Source: Sistotremastrum niveocremeum HHB9708 (taxonomy: Eukaryota; Basidiomycota; Agaricomycetes; Sistotremastrales; Sistotremastraceae). From it: 64,000 bases of DNA. This document shows, in pieces, positions 33,801-46,281 of this stretch; position 1 is the first letter of the stretch; every line of letters starts with the position of its first letter. Location of the stretch: contig KV419460.1 in assembly GCA_001630475.1 (NCBI GenBank), positions 21,038-85,037 of the forward strand. Direction: 5' to 3'. A program made the position numbers and the translations under genes. The notes under the pieces were generated by a model, which was given only the letters and a program-made list of their open reading frames with translations, was not told where the DNA came from and did no database searches.

Positions 33801-35566
33801 AAAATGACATACACAGTTCTCAACGGCATTAACCCCAACAGAGTGCTGGTTGCTTTCTCATCAAGCCCTTTCATGACAGCCAGTAGTCGATCCGTCCAAG
33901 GCCCTTCATCGTCCAGTTTATCTTTAGGCGGTAAAGACAATATTGAAGTCCAGATCACCTGCTCGGCAACTTGTCTATAGATAGGCGGTAAGAAGGTGGC
34001 TGTCACAAGTAACGAAACACCATACTTGGACTCTACAGAGTAGGAGGCTGCATGAAATATGGACTGAGGAATCCATCCAAAATGAGCGGCAGCCGCCTCA
34101 TCGTCGTTCTCACTGGAATATCAGATAGGTCAGCATCGCAGAATTGATATAGATGAGGTTGACACCGCACATTTCTGGCCATGCGATGCTCCACAGCCGG
34201 CCAAGGGCGATCATGGCTTCCATTCGAACAACGTGCTGTACATTGTGCATCAGACCAAGAGGAGGATTCCTCAAACTGAGAAGCACCTTCTTATCCATGA
34301 AACGATCCCCGATTGCCTTTAGTTGGCCTACACTGACATGATGTAATGCAGTTTCGTAGTCAATATCGGCGTAGAGCCTGCATGTTGCAGCTCGGACTTT
34401 CTCGTCGGGATCGAGCAATTTTGTAGCCAAAGCAGCTGAAGAGGTTCAATTCACGCGTGGTATTTTTGATTTGCGTTTGTCATACCTTCGATTTCGTCTC
34501 GTGTTTCAGGGGATCCGGTGATAAAACTCTTGCAGCTCTCGACCCAGGTGACTCGCACAGTTGCGCTCTTGTCAGCCTTTCGTTGCTGCCACACTTTCCA
34601 ACACGAGCCGTATTTTCTTACTAACTCAGCGCCGGTGTGTGAGTTCCCAAACATTTTGCCCAGGTATTGGGTGGCCAGGCCTCGAAGGGTCAGGTCTTCG
34701 ACGCGCAGTTCTTCTTCAAGTTGTGGGATTACATTTTGTAGAAGAGAAGGGCATGACAAGGAGATGGAGTGGATGAGTGAATGTGCGGTACGGATAGTCG
34801 GAATATCGCCTTCTGCTTCTTCGTCGTCAGCGGATGGGGAATGGGAAAGGATGATGTCGGTGAAGTATTGGCAGACGTGACGCTGAAGCTTATCCGAAGT
34901 GGCTTTGCAGACTTCTACTGCCAGTCTGTGACCAGCTGGCGAGGCCTTCTCCAGGAATTGAGCCATAATTGACTCCAAGACTTCGGACGGGAGCGACTGG
35001 CTCTCGTCAATGAGAGCAATGAGGATATCCGACATATATGTCTCCACTTTCCTCGCCAGTTCCCCCGCTTTGACCATGGCGAAGAAATCTCGAAAGACTT
35101 CGGCCATCAGCTTGTCTGCGTGCTCGAGATCGCACACCAGAACGACACTCTTCACGGTGCTTAAGCTTTCCAGGAGATGATAGTATTGGTAGATGTAGGG
35201 CGAGTCAGGTCGGAAACCCGCGTATAATTGGCGAAAGAAGAATTGGAACATATTGTTGAGCTGGGGGGCAGTAAACGGTGCGTCGGGGGCGAAAAGTCTG
35301 AGTAGCTCTGCCATACAGCAAGCAGCATAAGCCTTGACGCCTTTATCTTTGTGCAGCATAATAGAGGTTGATGTTAGCTCTCGACGTGCACCGGTGAGAG
35401 ATTCCTTGTCGACGCGCTCTTGGTCCATTTGAGACAGCTCGGTGTGTAGAGCTTTGAGCTTCTTGAGTAAGGCATCGGTAGTCAAGCCTTTCCCGGCGAT
35501 TTTATCGTTGAATTGTAGACGAACATGTCCTTCATCTGGATCCTTGGTACCGCGAGTAGCCACCAT
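30826..35566 (-). CDS. PDS5: Sister chromatid cohesion protein PDS5
   Basis: Large multi-exon gene of about 1,200 residues, made of HEAT-like helical repeats. The N-terminal exon (35566-34484) is diagnostic: VRLQFNDKIAGKGLTTDALLKKLK, YAACCMAELLRLFAPDAPFT, FFFRQLYAGFRPDSPYIYQYY and SVVLVCDLEHADKLM. Later exons give the helical body, with VRAATCRLYADIDYE and DGPWTDRLL-like segments. The C terminus is basic and acidic by turns (RTASKRRKAQETDEDEEEDE...RRSSLKQEANPD), as in other PDS5 proteins. PDS5 binds cohesin, stabilises cohesion and, together with WAPL, releases cohesin from DNA in the nucleus. It ends 161 bp from the convergent deacetylase gene. The start ATG (MVATRG) opens the long first exon. 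Confidence 0.93.
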
Positions 35567-35804
35567 CGTTGTCGGCCACGAAGGAAGAAAACGCGTGACA
35601 GTCGCGTGACGAAACGGATTCTTTCGACGTCAGATTGAGATCTCAAGATCAGCCAAAGGTCTAGGTAGCGCGACAAATCCAGTACATTAACTATCGCTCT
35701 ACGAACATGCCCGAAACCCGATAACCACACGGAAAAGAGACGTGCATATGCCACTTTTGGACAGGATATATAAACACCCAGTACATGGAGAGAAAGCACA
35801 ATCA

Positions 35805-38800
35805 TTAGTATACCTCTACTTCTTCCTTCTCCTCTTCGTTCTGGATGCTCGCTTTCAAAGCTTTCCATTCATCGGGAGTCTTGAATATTGTTGATAGAGG
35901 GAACTTCTCTTGCGAGCGTGTTCTGAACTCCTCGACTTTACTCGACTGGATTGATCGAAGATAATCTAGGACTTGCAACGCGGTCTTGCCATTCGACTCA
36001 GTTACATATTCATCGCAAAAACCCGAGAGACAACACACCTGCGGATTGATAGCAACATCTTCACCCCATACACCCTGAAGAATACTTTCCACTTCCTCGA
36101 CAGGCGCGCCAAGTGCGCTCGCTCCTCGTGCACCTGCCAGTATTCTGGTGGCACTCGGTGATCCGGACTGTAACCACGTAGAGTTATAGACGTCGGGAGT
36201 TACTTCTTCCGGCAGTAGAGACTTCAGAAGATCGGCCACTGGGCTTGGAGATGCAGAGCCGTTGGTCCCTTTCTGGTGCAAAGAAAGAAGGGCAAGATGG
36301 TATTCCAGTATCCGGACGTGCAACTCAGGATTCTGAGGTTCTAGAGATTTGGCATATTGGAGCGCCCGTTGAGCTTGAAGATATTTTCCTGTACGACGTG
36401 AGTCATACCCAAGAACGATACAAGAACGATAAGAGAACTATGACGAACTTCGCCGCAGAGCAACATCAAATGATCCAATCCACATTTCGAAGCTCCAAGT
36501 CGCTGATCGCTCGAGTGGTCTCAGCATTTTAGCGGCTTGTTCCAATGGATCGTTGACGCTGATGAGCTTTTCTCCGAACGGATCGTCGTCTTTTGGCGGC
36601 GAAGTAGGATTATCCGGAAGCTTGTCATCCGTGGCAGGGGCCGCTAATGCAAATCAGTCTGGGCCCTTCCAATCAGAAATGCGAAGTACCCTTCTTGGCA
36701 TCAGCCGCAGCTTTCTTCGCTTTCTTCTTTGCCTTCTTGTCCTCCGCAGATTCACCAGCTTTCGATTTTGGACGATCGTATATCGACAGGTATATCTTGA
36801 AACGTTTCCGTCATATGGACAGAGATGGGTACAATGTATGGAGACTCACTCGACTGGCTTGTAGAGCTGCACGGATGTAGATGGGATGCGATCGAAGACG
36901 GTCTTCCCAGTTTATCATGCTGTCATGGCGTGGGCATCGATGATCCAAGGTAATCAGATAAGACTTACTCGATGTACACGTTCAGGGTGCCTTTCCGATT
37001 GACATAGCCATGGAAATCAAACTGATCGTCTTCAAAGTCACCGAATATCTATGAGAGCGTGAGACACACTTACGTCTCAAAGAAGTCCACTCACGCGTTC
37101 GATAGCCTTGTACCTTTTCAAAGCCAGACCATGACGTCCGGCACGGAAATGCGCATCACCTTCCTCGATCAAGAAAGCGAAAGATTGCATTTCTTCGAGA
37201 TCCCAAGCAGGACTGGGAGCCTCTTTCTGAAAGCCATAAATCAGTGCGCTGCCTAGATTCAGCAACACTAGTGTCTCACCTTGGTGAATAGTCCCAAGAG
37301 TTTCTGACCCTCTTCCAGCTCTTGCGCCCGAATAGCATATTTAGCGCTCTTCCAATTCAACCCTCTATCTTGCCCATCGAGAGCTCTAGCTTCCTCAGCA
37401 GACCTCCAAGCCCCCCACGGATCTCCAGCCCTCTTCAACACTTTCGCTCGCAATGTCAATAAATCAGGTAAAGTAGGTGTATGTTGCAGTGCCGTATCTA
37501 GCACACTCAGTGCTTCGGAATGATGACCCAAATGTGAATGATGTTGAGCGAGGAAATACAGTGTCCAGATGTATGTCGCAGGCTCGGGTGATGAGGAGGA
37601 ATTTTGTGAATTGTGGAAGGAAGTGATGAATGAGGATATTTCGGCGAGTTTGGTGGGATCTGAGTAGAGGGATTTGAGGTCGACGAATAGCGAGGGGATG
37701 CCACGCTCGAGGCCGTTTTGAATGTAAGCTTTCACTAGGTCTGCGAATTGATCGCCTGATATCTAGTGTCAGTATAGTATAATATATTGGGAAGCAGATG
37801 TCATACCCGATGAGTAAGTCAGTGCAAGACGTTTTGGTGCGGTAGCTTTAGGATATTGCGTCGAGAAATCTTGGAAATACCGCGTCGCCGCAGCTTTAGT
37901 TTCATCAGTAAGGTTGCCTGCAAAAGATTTAGCTAGGCGTATATGCGCATACAAAGTACAAACCTAAATCGATAGCCCGGTTCTTGAGGAATCCAGTATA
38001 GTAATCATAACTCTCGGCATTGATGTCAATTAATATCCGCCAACATTCATCGGCATCATCCTGCTTTCCTAGTGCCTCATAGATTTTTGTCTTGAGCTCC
38101 GTTACGGCTGTTCGATCAAAGATCTTTCGCATTTGGGTATGGGTTTCGAGGAATTCCAGCGCCGGCTTGTACCTTTCCAGCTCATAGAGAATCCGGGCGT
38201 GGAATAGCAGCAATTCTGAGGTTTCCGTATCGCGTGCAGGTGCGTTCTGTGACCTGTGCCGTTAGAATACAACGCACGGAATTTCGCTAGACAGTCTACG
38301 AACCTTCAGGACACCCTCATAGATCTCCAACACATATTTGGCATCGAATAATTGACCATTGAAATAATATGCGATGGCAGCTGCTACCCAGTTCTGGCGC
38401 ATATTCGGTCGCAGTCGAAGCAAGCTCAGTCGTAGATCCACAAGTCCTTCATAGTTCCTCAATTGCATCTGCATATTCGCAGCGTCCCGCATAATATTCA
38501 TATTATCCTAAACATCAAGTCATAAATTTAACTGCGAGCTTTCTACAGCATGCGAATAGCAGACTCACCTTGTCATATCGCAACGCCACCAAATACGATT
38601 TCACAGCCTCCTCATAATCTCTCTCACTCTTCTTCATCAGTCCAAAGACGTGCCAGACGATATGAGAAGTAAGATCCATCCGTATACCCTTTCGCACGAG
38701 CTCTAAACCTTCCTCCTTTCGTCCCATATGAGCTACAACAAGCCCTTTCATAGCTAACGACTCTATATCCGCCAATCCACTCAGCATAATCGTACAAAGA

Positions 38801-38968
38801 AGCCAATACGTATGACTCACCTCCATGATCTGGAAATTTTTTGAGAATCTGATCGACAGTCTTCAGGGCACGTTTATACTGCGAAGCCTCATACTGCGCG
38901 AGTAGCTCTTTAAACAAAGTCTGTTCTTTGGATGGAAGAGGTTTCTTCGCCTGTACTGCAGGGGGCAT
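35805..38968 (-). CDS. NAA15: NatA N-terminal acetyltransferase auxiliary subunit
   Basis: Multi-exon gene for the ribosome-anchoring, TPR-rich subunit of the NatA complex, which acetylates protein N termini co-translationally with Naa10. Typical blocks are LPSKEQTLFKELLAQYEASQYKR, LAMKGLVVAHMGRKEEGLEL, HIVWHVFGLMKKSERDYEEAVK, AANMQMQLRNYEGLVDLRL, WRILIDINAESYDYYTGF and FLIEEGDAHFRAGRHGLALKRYK. A Lys-rich stretch (KAKKKAKKAADAKK, about 36700-36745) and an acidic C terminus (EEKEEVEVY) follow. Size is about 850 residues, normal for the family. The start MPPAVQAKKPLP fits the usual N terminus. The promoter is shared with PRP3, only 130 bp away. The gene ends 238 bp upstream of the PDS5 start on the same strand. 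Confidence 0.93.
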
Positions 38969-39098
38969 TTTAGAATGTGTAACTCGATGAACCAGTGGGC
39001 GAATGGGTTCGGCGACGGTGGCAGGGATGCTTGTAATTCGGCACACTTCGGGTTTTACGGTGATCCAACTCAAACTCCGCTCGTTGCCTCCTACGACG
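38969..39098. promoter_or_regulatory. Short bidirectional promoter NAA15/PRP3
   Basis: Only 130 bp lie between the two divergent start codons, so both core promoters and both 5' UTRs must fit here. No TATA box is seen, as is common for housekeeping pairs. Confidence 0.6.
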
Positions 39099-41440
39099 AT
39101 GAGCACCAAACGACCACTTGATGGGGGCACGCAGCTAGCCCCCAATAAGAAACTTAAAACGTATGTACTCTTCTAGGTGTCGACTGTACGATGCTAATGT
39201 GGTCTTCTCAACAGACAAGCTGTGAGTCAATTTCTCTTCGTCACCCATTCAAGGTGAATACGCTTCGATTTGATATCTGACTTTTGATCTTCAACTCTTT
39301 TCTCCGAATCAGAGCTCTATATCATCGGGAAGCACAGGAGTCGTACGTCTTTCACTTTCGTTGCTTCGGGTCTTGTTGTTGATGGAGCGTGCGTAGTTGA
39401 CCGGAGATGCGCTCATCGCACAAAAACGCGCTGAAATTCAAGCCAAAATGGCTGCTTTGAAAGCCAACAAGCCAGCCGCTTCAGCAAACACATCAGGCCC
39501 ACTCGGTGTTCCCAACTCCTCCCAATTCTCTCGCGAAGCGGATACGGAACTACAGAGACGTGTCGAAGAAGCGAAGAAAAAGGTTAATGCGGCGAAAGCT
39601 AAGACTGCTCTGAAAGACAATCCTTATCTCGTGAGTCCACCACTTTGTTTCGATAGACCATACTGATATCGGCGTAGTCTATTGCTACTGCTGCAGATCG
39701 CGCGGCAGCGGAAGCTGCGCCTTCTGGAGGAGGTCTCAAGATGTCTGCTCATCCACTTCTTCTCGATATGGCTCCTGCGGCTCCTCAGTCTAAGAAAGAC
39801 AGATACAAACCCATGCAACCCAAATTTGCGTCTATAAAGGTCTGTCTCGATTCCTCATGCATCGCTGCCATTGACGAGACCCCAGGCAAATGCTCGCAAC
39901 GCTCCGACTCCTCCACCTGTCGCACCAGTGCCTGTCGAGAGTAAAACCAATCCTTACGCAAGTTCCTCTACTGCAAAAGACGGCGATGCTCCAAAGGACA
40001 GAGCCAGTCGCAGCTTCCGGTTCAATCAAAAGGGTAAATATACTGCTCTCGGAAATCAAATGCGTAAAGATGTACGTATTCCACTCCTTGTTCTCGACTC
40101 TCGCTCATTCATCTCTCTCAGGCTCAATTGGAGGCTTTGAAGCAACGTATTGCTGAGAGCGCGAAGAAGGCTGGTCTTGACACCGAGTTCGAGACTGCTG
40201 AAAAGAATGTCAAGGTTGGCCTTTGATTTTGAATTACTGATTCGTGATCTGATGTGTTTTATCTAGCGTGCACCACCTCCCGCTGCAGAGTGGTGGGACA
40301 TGTCATTGCTTCCATCCAAAGCTTACGACGATTTCTCTCTCGCAAACGCATACATCCGCACCGCCGACTCTCCCATAAGCATATATATTCAACACCCTAT
40401 ACCCATTCCCGCTCCAGCAGACAAGGATGCTCAGCAATTGAAGCCACTTAAATTAACTGCTAAGGTGCGATTCATCAATTTTTCCTAGTCGAGATAATAC
40501 TCAGCGATATTGTAGGAACGGAAGAAAGTTCGTAAGCAACGCAGACAAGCGGTCTTGCAAGACAAACGTGATCATATCCGAATGGGTCTCCTCCCTCCCG
40601 ATCCACCAAAAGGTACCCTCCTCCCTCCCTCTCACAATTCCCATCGCTGACATCATCCTCGCTTACTAGTTCGCCTATCGAATCTTATGAAAGTCCTGAC
40701 GTCAGATGCGGTCCAAGATCCTACTCGCGTAGAAGCACGTGTAAGGAGGGAAGTAGCGATGAGGAAACATACGCATGAGAAAATGAATGCTGAGAGGAAG
40801 CTCGAACCCGAAGAACGACGGGCGAAAATTGAGGAGAAGAAAGTTGCTGAGGAAACTAAGGGTCTCGTCGGTGCTCTATTCCGGTACGTTACCCTCTCTC
40901 CCTCCCCTCCTCCCTATGTAATACTAAGGACTTGGTAGTGTTAAAATTCTGTCCGACCCAGCTCATCGATTCAAAGTCCGGAAAAACGCAGAACAGCTCA
41001 ATCTTACAGGTATCTGCATATTTCATCCGGCCTTCAGTGTCGTATACGTCGAAGGCGCAGCCAAGTTCGTGCGGAACTACAAAAAGCTAATGCTCAACCG
41101 AATCCACTGGACCGAAGCCGCCCGTCCGCGCGGTGAATCCCCGTCCGACCTCCTCGAAGCCTCACCCTCAGGCGAAGCCTCCACCTCGACACCCGGTCCC
41201 TCCTCCGCTCCAGCCGATGCGCCGACCCAGACAGTGAATGAAGCAGGCGAAACAGTATCCCTAGAAGATAATAGGTGTGATTGTATTTGGGAAGGCGTGA
41301 TCGTGGAGCGGAATTTTAAGAATTTTAAACCGAAGAGTTGTCCGAATGATGTGGCTGCGAGAGAGGCTTTTGGGAGTAAATTGTCTAGTCGGTGGGATGT
41401 TGCGAAGAATTGGAAACCGCAGGAGGAGGAGCTGTTCTAG
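39099..41440 (+). CDS. PRP3: U4/U6 small nuclear ribonucleoprotein PRP3
   Basis: Splicing factor of the U4/U6.U5 tri-snRNP, acting in the nucleus. The N-terminal region is poorly conserved and starts MSTKRPLDGGTQLAPNKK. Family blocks follow: HPLLLDM, KANARNAPTPPPVAPVPVESKTNPY, SRSFRFNQKGKY, EWWDMSLLPSKAYDDF, YIQHPIPIPAP, LTAKERKKVRKQRRQ, KVRLSNLMKVLTSDAVQDPTRVE. The C-terminal ferredoxin-like domain has HRFKVRKNAEQLNLTG and NYKKLMLNRIHWTE, then CDCIWEGVIVERNFKNFK. The first exons are tiny: 39099-39160, a 7-nt microexon at 39215-39221 and 39313-39342, inferred from frame and splice sites. A Ser/Pro/Ala insert (about 41130-41230) splits the C-terminal domain. Confidence 0.93.
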
Positions 41441-41680
41441 GAGAGGTGTGCTGGGTTTGATAGAGTGGGGGCGGGCAAGGGGAAGGGGTGGTTTAGTCGT
41501 TATTGAGTATTGTGGACGAGAAACTCTGGAGCTGTTTTGTTAACTAATGTGGGCTGTCGGGCACGAATATCGATTCGTTTGGAACGAGATTGTTGACTGA
41601 GAAATGAAGATGCTTTTCTTGAGATTGCTCGGAATATTCCGTCGGGCGTCTACAACATTTTCTTGCTCGCTCTGCGAGCT

Positions 41681-43288
41681 ATGCACCGTTTCGTGCACTC
41701 TTCTCGGACATGTCTACGAAAACCCTCGACATTCCCCAAAGCCAGAATAACACGTCGATGGCTACATGACTCCTCAGATAATGCACTCGACGCGTTAGAA
41801 AAAGATCACGCGAAATTATTGAGGCTCGTTCGGAAGAGGATTGACGTGCGGAATGAAGCTGTTGACCAGGTACCCTCATTCTCTCAATAAAAGACTGTGC
41901 TCAATAGTGTGAAGACGTCAAATTCATCGAGTGAAATTTCGAAAGCGAGGTATATGAAAGAATACGAGCGTTTGAACGCTGCGTGGTCTGAATGGACACG
42001 AGCTCGAACAGTACGTCTCCTCCTCTCTCTTTATTTTGTGTAAGGGTGGAATGATGGCTGATAGAAGGCGTAGTAGTCTCTCCTCGAAACGAGTACTTAT
42101 CTTGCTGATGAAGATCCTACGATGCGTGCGCTTGCGAATGAAGAACGCGCGAGTCTACTCTCGACACTTTCGTCCCTCCTTACCTCGACTTTTCCTTCTC
42201 TCCTTCTCTCTTCCGCTTCCTCATCGGCCGCAGGAGGAGCGACTTCGCAAGAAGAGATCAATAGCTATTCTGCGCTGATCGAACTAAAAGCCGGCGTCGG
42301 AGGCTCCGAATCCTCTCTCTTCCTCGAATCACTCACTCGCACATACACGAGATTCGCAGCTCTCAACCTCCTCCCCTGCACACTCCTCCAATCCTCCCCC
42401 TCCGATTCCGGCGGTCTTAAATATGCTACATTAGAGATAAAAGGAGAAGGAAGTTACGAAAAGTTGAGGTGGGAGAGTGGAGTTCATAGAGTACAGAGGG
42501 TGCCGGTTACTGAGACTAGTGGGAGGACGCATACGAGTACTGTGGCTGTTGTTGTTCTTCCGCTCAAGGAGGAGCGCGGGGATGAGGGGGAGGGGGAGGA
42601 GTTGTTTGATATGAAGGATGTTAGGATTGAGGTTATGAGAGCTAGAGGGGCTGGTGGACAGGTACCTTCTTTTCTTCTTCTTCGTTGTGGATGTTGGGTG
42701 CTCATGGGTTTTAGCATGTTAATAAAACAGAGTCTGCTGTCCGATTGACGCACGAGCCCTCAGGGATAACAGTGTCTATGCAAGATACACGATCCCAACA
42801 TAAGGTCCATCCTCTCCTCGCATATATCCACAAATCACTCACTCTTCCTCGCAGAATCGCGAAAAAGCGTTCCAAGTCCTCCGAGCCCGTCTCTTAGATC
42901 GTAAACTCCTCGCCGAACAACAAGCCTACCGCGCCGAACGTCGTCAACTCGTCAAAGGAGCTGATAGGAGCGATAAAGTTCGCACATACAACTTTGCCCA
43001 GGTTCGTCTCTCCTCCTCTCCCCTCCATCCCTCGTCCCCTTCCTCCCCCTTCCTCCTTCCTCTTTCGTCCTCCTCCATTCGTCCTTGCTCCCTCCGTGTT
43101 TTTGTTGTTCTTGTGCTGATCTGAGGTGATCGGTATAGAATCGAGTAACGGATCATCGGATCGGGTTGACTCTGAATGGGGTGCAGCAGGTTCTGGATGG
43201 GGAGTGGTTGTGGCAGTTTCATGATGCATTGAGGGAGGATTATGAGAAGTCGAGGTTTGAGGATCTCCTCAGCGAAGTAGACGAATGA
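41681..43288 (+). CDS. MRF1: Mitochondrial peptide chain release factor 1
   Basis: Class I release factor that ends translation in mitochondria by hydrolysing peptidyl-tRNA at stop codons. The N terminus ([27 protein letters not shown]) is an Arg/Ser-rich presequence. Domain 2 contains [21 protein letters not shown] and [20 protein letters not shown]. The catalytic GGQ loop reads [23 protein letters not shown] across an intron at about 42661-42718. The end has [17 protein letters not shown] and a C-terminal acidic helix (DLLSEVDE). A Ser/Ala-rich insert near 42190-42240 and an acidic run (about 42570-42605) look lineage-specific. The ATG at 41681 is the first in-frame one and opens the presequence. 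It follows PRP3 by 240 bp. Confidence 0.93.
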
Positions 43289-43615
43289 TCTATACATCTT
43301 TTGCCTGTCGCTGTCTCTTTGTAGAGACCACGAGACGAGTTTTGAACCGTCTCGGTCGCGTGTTATTTTATCTGCGATCGACACCGCATATATATGCTAT
43401 ATTTTCTCTGCAACTCGGGACCAAGTTAGTTGCCGGACTCTAGTCGCCGAGTTTTCGTTCCCGCGACCGTCGCACGCGATATGAAGTTGCCGTTCCCATC
43501 CATATCTTTGCCTCGAAGCCTCGAAGCACTAAACCCTCTCAGCCATACTATCCTTATCAGACCCCATTCTCTCTATTTCAACATCTTACAGATTACTAAG
43601 GGCTAACCTTCTGGC
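43289..43615. other. Intergenic region upstream of the DHA2 transporter
   Basis: Contains the 3' end of MRF1 and the promoter of the next gene. Two pyrimidine-rich runs occur close to the ATG at 43616. No other feature seen. Confidence 0.4.
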
Positions 43616-46049
43616 ATGTCGTCTTCGACAAACGACGATCTCAACGAACGAACTGCACTTCTAACTAAAACGGACGTACCAGTCCTCTATCACGCGAGTG
43701 ATGCACAGAGTCAACCTACAGTCAATGCTATCGAGACTACTATCGGAAGAGATGATATCGGGGCGGAGGCTGAGGCTGGTAGTTCAGGTTCAAGGACGCC
43801 TCGGGCTATAGCAGATGCCAACGAACAAGCACCTGGAAAGTCGAAACCTCTATCGTCACTACACATCGCCCTACTCGTGCGTCTCATCTGCATCATCCCT
43901 TTCCTTTTCGTACTAATGATGAGGATGGGGTATAGTTATCGCCTTTGACGATAGGAATATTCCTAGCAGCAATGGACGGTACAATCGTTGCATCCTCCTA
44001 TGCATCTATAGGGAGCGAGTTGAACCAGCTTCAGAATACTTCGTGGATTGCTACTGCTTATATGGTGACTCTTACGAGTTTTCAGTACGACCTCCCTCCC
44101 CCCCTTTCCCCATCTTATCCTAACGCTCATTCACTGGTTGTAGACCGCTGTATGGAAAGCTGAGCGATATATTCGGTATGCTGAATTGAGTTCTTTGGTG
44201 GTGCTGCTGATGGTGATGGTGTGAAGGGAGGAAATATTGTATGCTCGTTGCATATGCTATATTTGCCTTGGGATGTCTATTCTGCGGCCTAGCGCAGAAC
44301 ATGACACAACTCATCGCCGCACGCGCACTCGCAGGTCTAGGCGGAGGCGGTATGACGACGTACGTCCCCCCTCCCCCCCTCCAAATCACCCAACTCACAT
44401 CTTATCATAATTGCATTATGCAGAATAGTGTCCATAATAATGTCCGATATAATCCCCCTCCGCCAACGAGGAACATGGCAAGGCATAGGCAACGTCGTAT
44501 TCGCAGCAGGTTCAGCAGCAGGTGCACCCCTCGGTGGGATATTCGCAGATAGTATCTCATGGCGCTGGGCTTTCTTATTTCAAGTCCCTCTTAATCTCAT
44601 CGCTTTTGGGGCGGTGTCGTTTCTCCTCACTAATACGACTCCTGTCAAGGCCGTTCCGTCGACAATGCTTGAGAAGATCAAAAGAATTGATTTTCTGGGT
44701 GCGGTCGTTCTTGTTGCAGCGGTATTCTTCATCCTTCTAGGCCTCGAACAATCTGCGAATCTCTCCCTCCACCTCGGTCCCATCCCCCTCCCTCCAATCC
44801 TCCTCATAACCTCCCTCCTCCTCTTCGTCCTATTCATCCTCATCGAGCGCCGCCCACCTCTGCACGCACTCCCCTTCGCACCCCCTCACATCCTCTTCTC
44901 CCCCACCCTCCTCGCATCATACCTATGCAACTTCTTCGCCTTCGCCTCCGTCCTCTGTACCATATTCCACATCTCTTTATATTTTCAGGCGGGGTTAGGA
45001 TGGAGTGCGAGTCAAGCTGGCGTTCAATTACTTCCTTCGATCGTTGGGGGGGTGAGTGGGAGTTTGGTGGGTGGGGTGATTATGGGGAGGACGGGGAGGT
45101 ATTGGTGGTTGACGATAGGAGCGTATGCGCTTCAAACTCTGGGCACTGGACTTCAAAGTTTGGTTACTGGTACTCTAACTACGTCGACGTTGGGAGTCAG
45201 TTTAGGTGAGGGTTCCGTCATTTGGGCATTGAAGCGCCCTTTCTTTGAGGGGGAGATGCTTAATGGATTTATTGCAGGATTGTTATTTGGAAGTTTCGGG
45301 AATGGTAAGTTCCAATTTCGTGATATGGCGTGCCTATACCCTATTCTAACTAACTAACTCTCCTTCGTAACTCGGTTCGCCCCGGTCTGCATCGGTTGAA
45401 TTACCTTTAATCGCGACTCTCGGTCTCGGGATTCACTAGGTATTGGAGTGACGACGACGCTCATAGCGTTAATCGCAAACGTATCCGCCGAAGATCAAGC
45501 AATGGCAACAGCCGGTACGTCCCCCTCCCCTTCCTTCATCTTCTTCATTCTCCTCTCCTCTCCTTCTGCGAAGTCGAGACGCTGATGGGTGTTTGGTGTG
45601 GTAGCTTCGTACCTATTTAGGGCTTTAGGTTCCGTCATTGGTATTTCGGCGGGTAGTGCGCTTGTGCAGCTGAGGCTTGGGGGGCTGTTGTATGCGCGTC
45701 TTGGGGATCTAGGCGGGGATAGGAGTGTTGATGAGGTATGTTGCCATTGTGTGCTCATCTTATCTTCTAAATCCATCATCGTGTTACCATACGCGCTTGC
45801 ACTTTCCCCGCTTTCGCTTGCTTCTTGCCCTTGCTTCGCGGGGACCTGACGGTGCTGATGTGACTTCCGCAGATCATCTTACGCGTGCGTGAATCATTGT
45901 CGTATTTGGAAGAATTGGACGAAGGGACCAGAAGAGTTGTGAGAGAAAGTTATGGAGATGCGACACATGTTGCGTTTTGGCTGAGTGGGATATTGGCTTT
46001 GGGAGCATTTACGAGTTCTTTGTTCATTCGCGAGAAACCATTGCGTTAA
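43616..46049 (+). CDS. MFS transporter, DHA2 type (Vba-like)
   Basis: Membrane transporter of the major facilitator superfamily, DHA2 layout with 14 spans, about 590 residues. A polar N-terminal tail of about 85 residues (NERTALLTKTD...) precedes the first span, which carries FLAAMDGTIVASSYASIGSEL, the motif typical of DHA2 and Vba-type carriers. Further marks are SWIATAYMVTLTSFQPLYGKLSDIFGRK (motif A), RALAGLGGGGMTTIVSIIMSDI, RGTWQGIGNVVFAAGSAAGAPLGG (motif C region), SWRWAFLFQVP and AMATAASYLFRALGSVIG. Related yeast proteins move basic amino acids into the vacuole, while others export drugs, so the substrate is uncertain. The C terminus ends IREKPLR. Confidence 0.88.
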
Positions 46050-46216
46050 TGATGATTGCGACGATTGCGTCGTTGATTAGATGATTAGATAAGATTAGTC
46101 ACCCAAATGGAATTCGTCATAAGCCGAGAATCGGACGAGAAGCGGGGAACTCGGATGCTGGCATCGCGGATCGATGGCGCAATGATGACTAAGCGAAACA
46201 CGGTGAGCTGGTCGGC

Positions 46217-46223
46217 ATATAAG
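46217..46223 (+). promoter_or_regulatory. Probable TATA box of the cystathionine gamma-lyase gene
   Basis: ATATAAG lies 65 bp before the ATG at 46282, within the range for a fungal TATA box with a short 5' UTR. The MFS gene ends only 232 bp upstream of the ATG, so the promoter is compact. Confidence 0.35.
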
Positions 46224-46281
46224 AAAATGTCCTATCGAGTGTTCAGCGTCCATTACAGTACCCCTCTACACATCACACACA

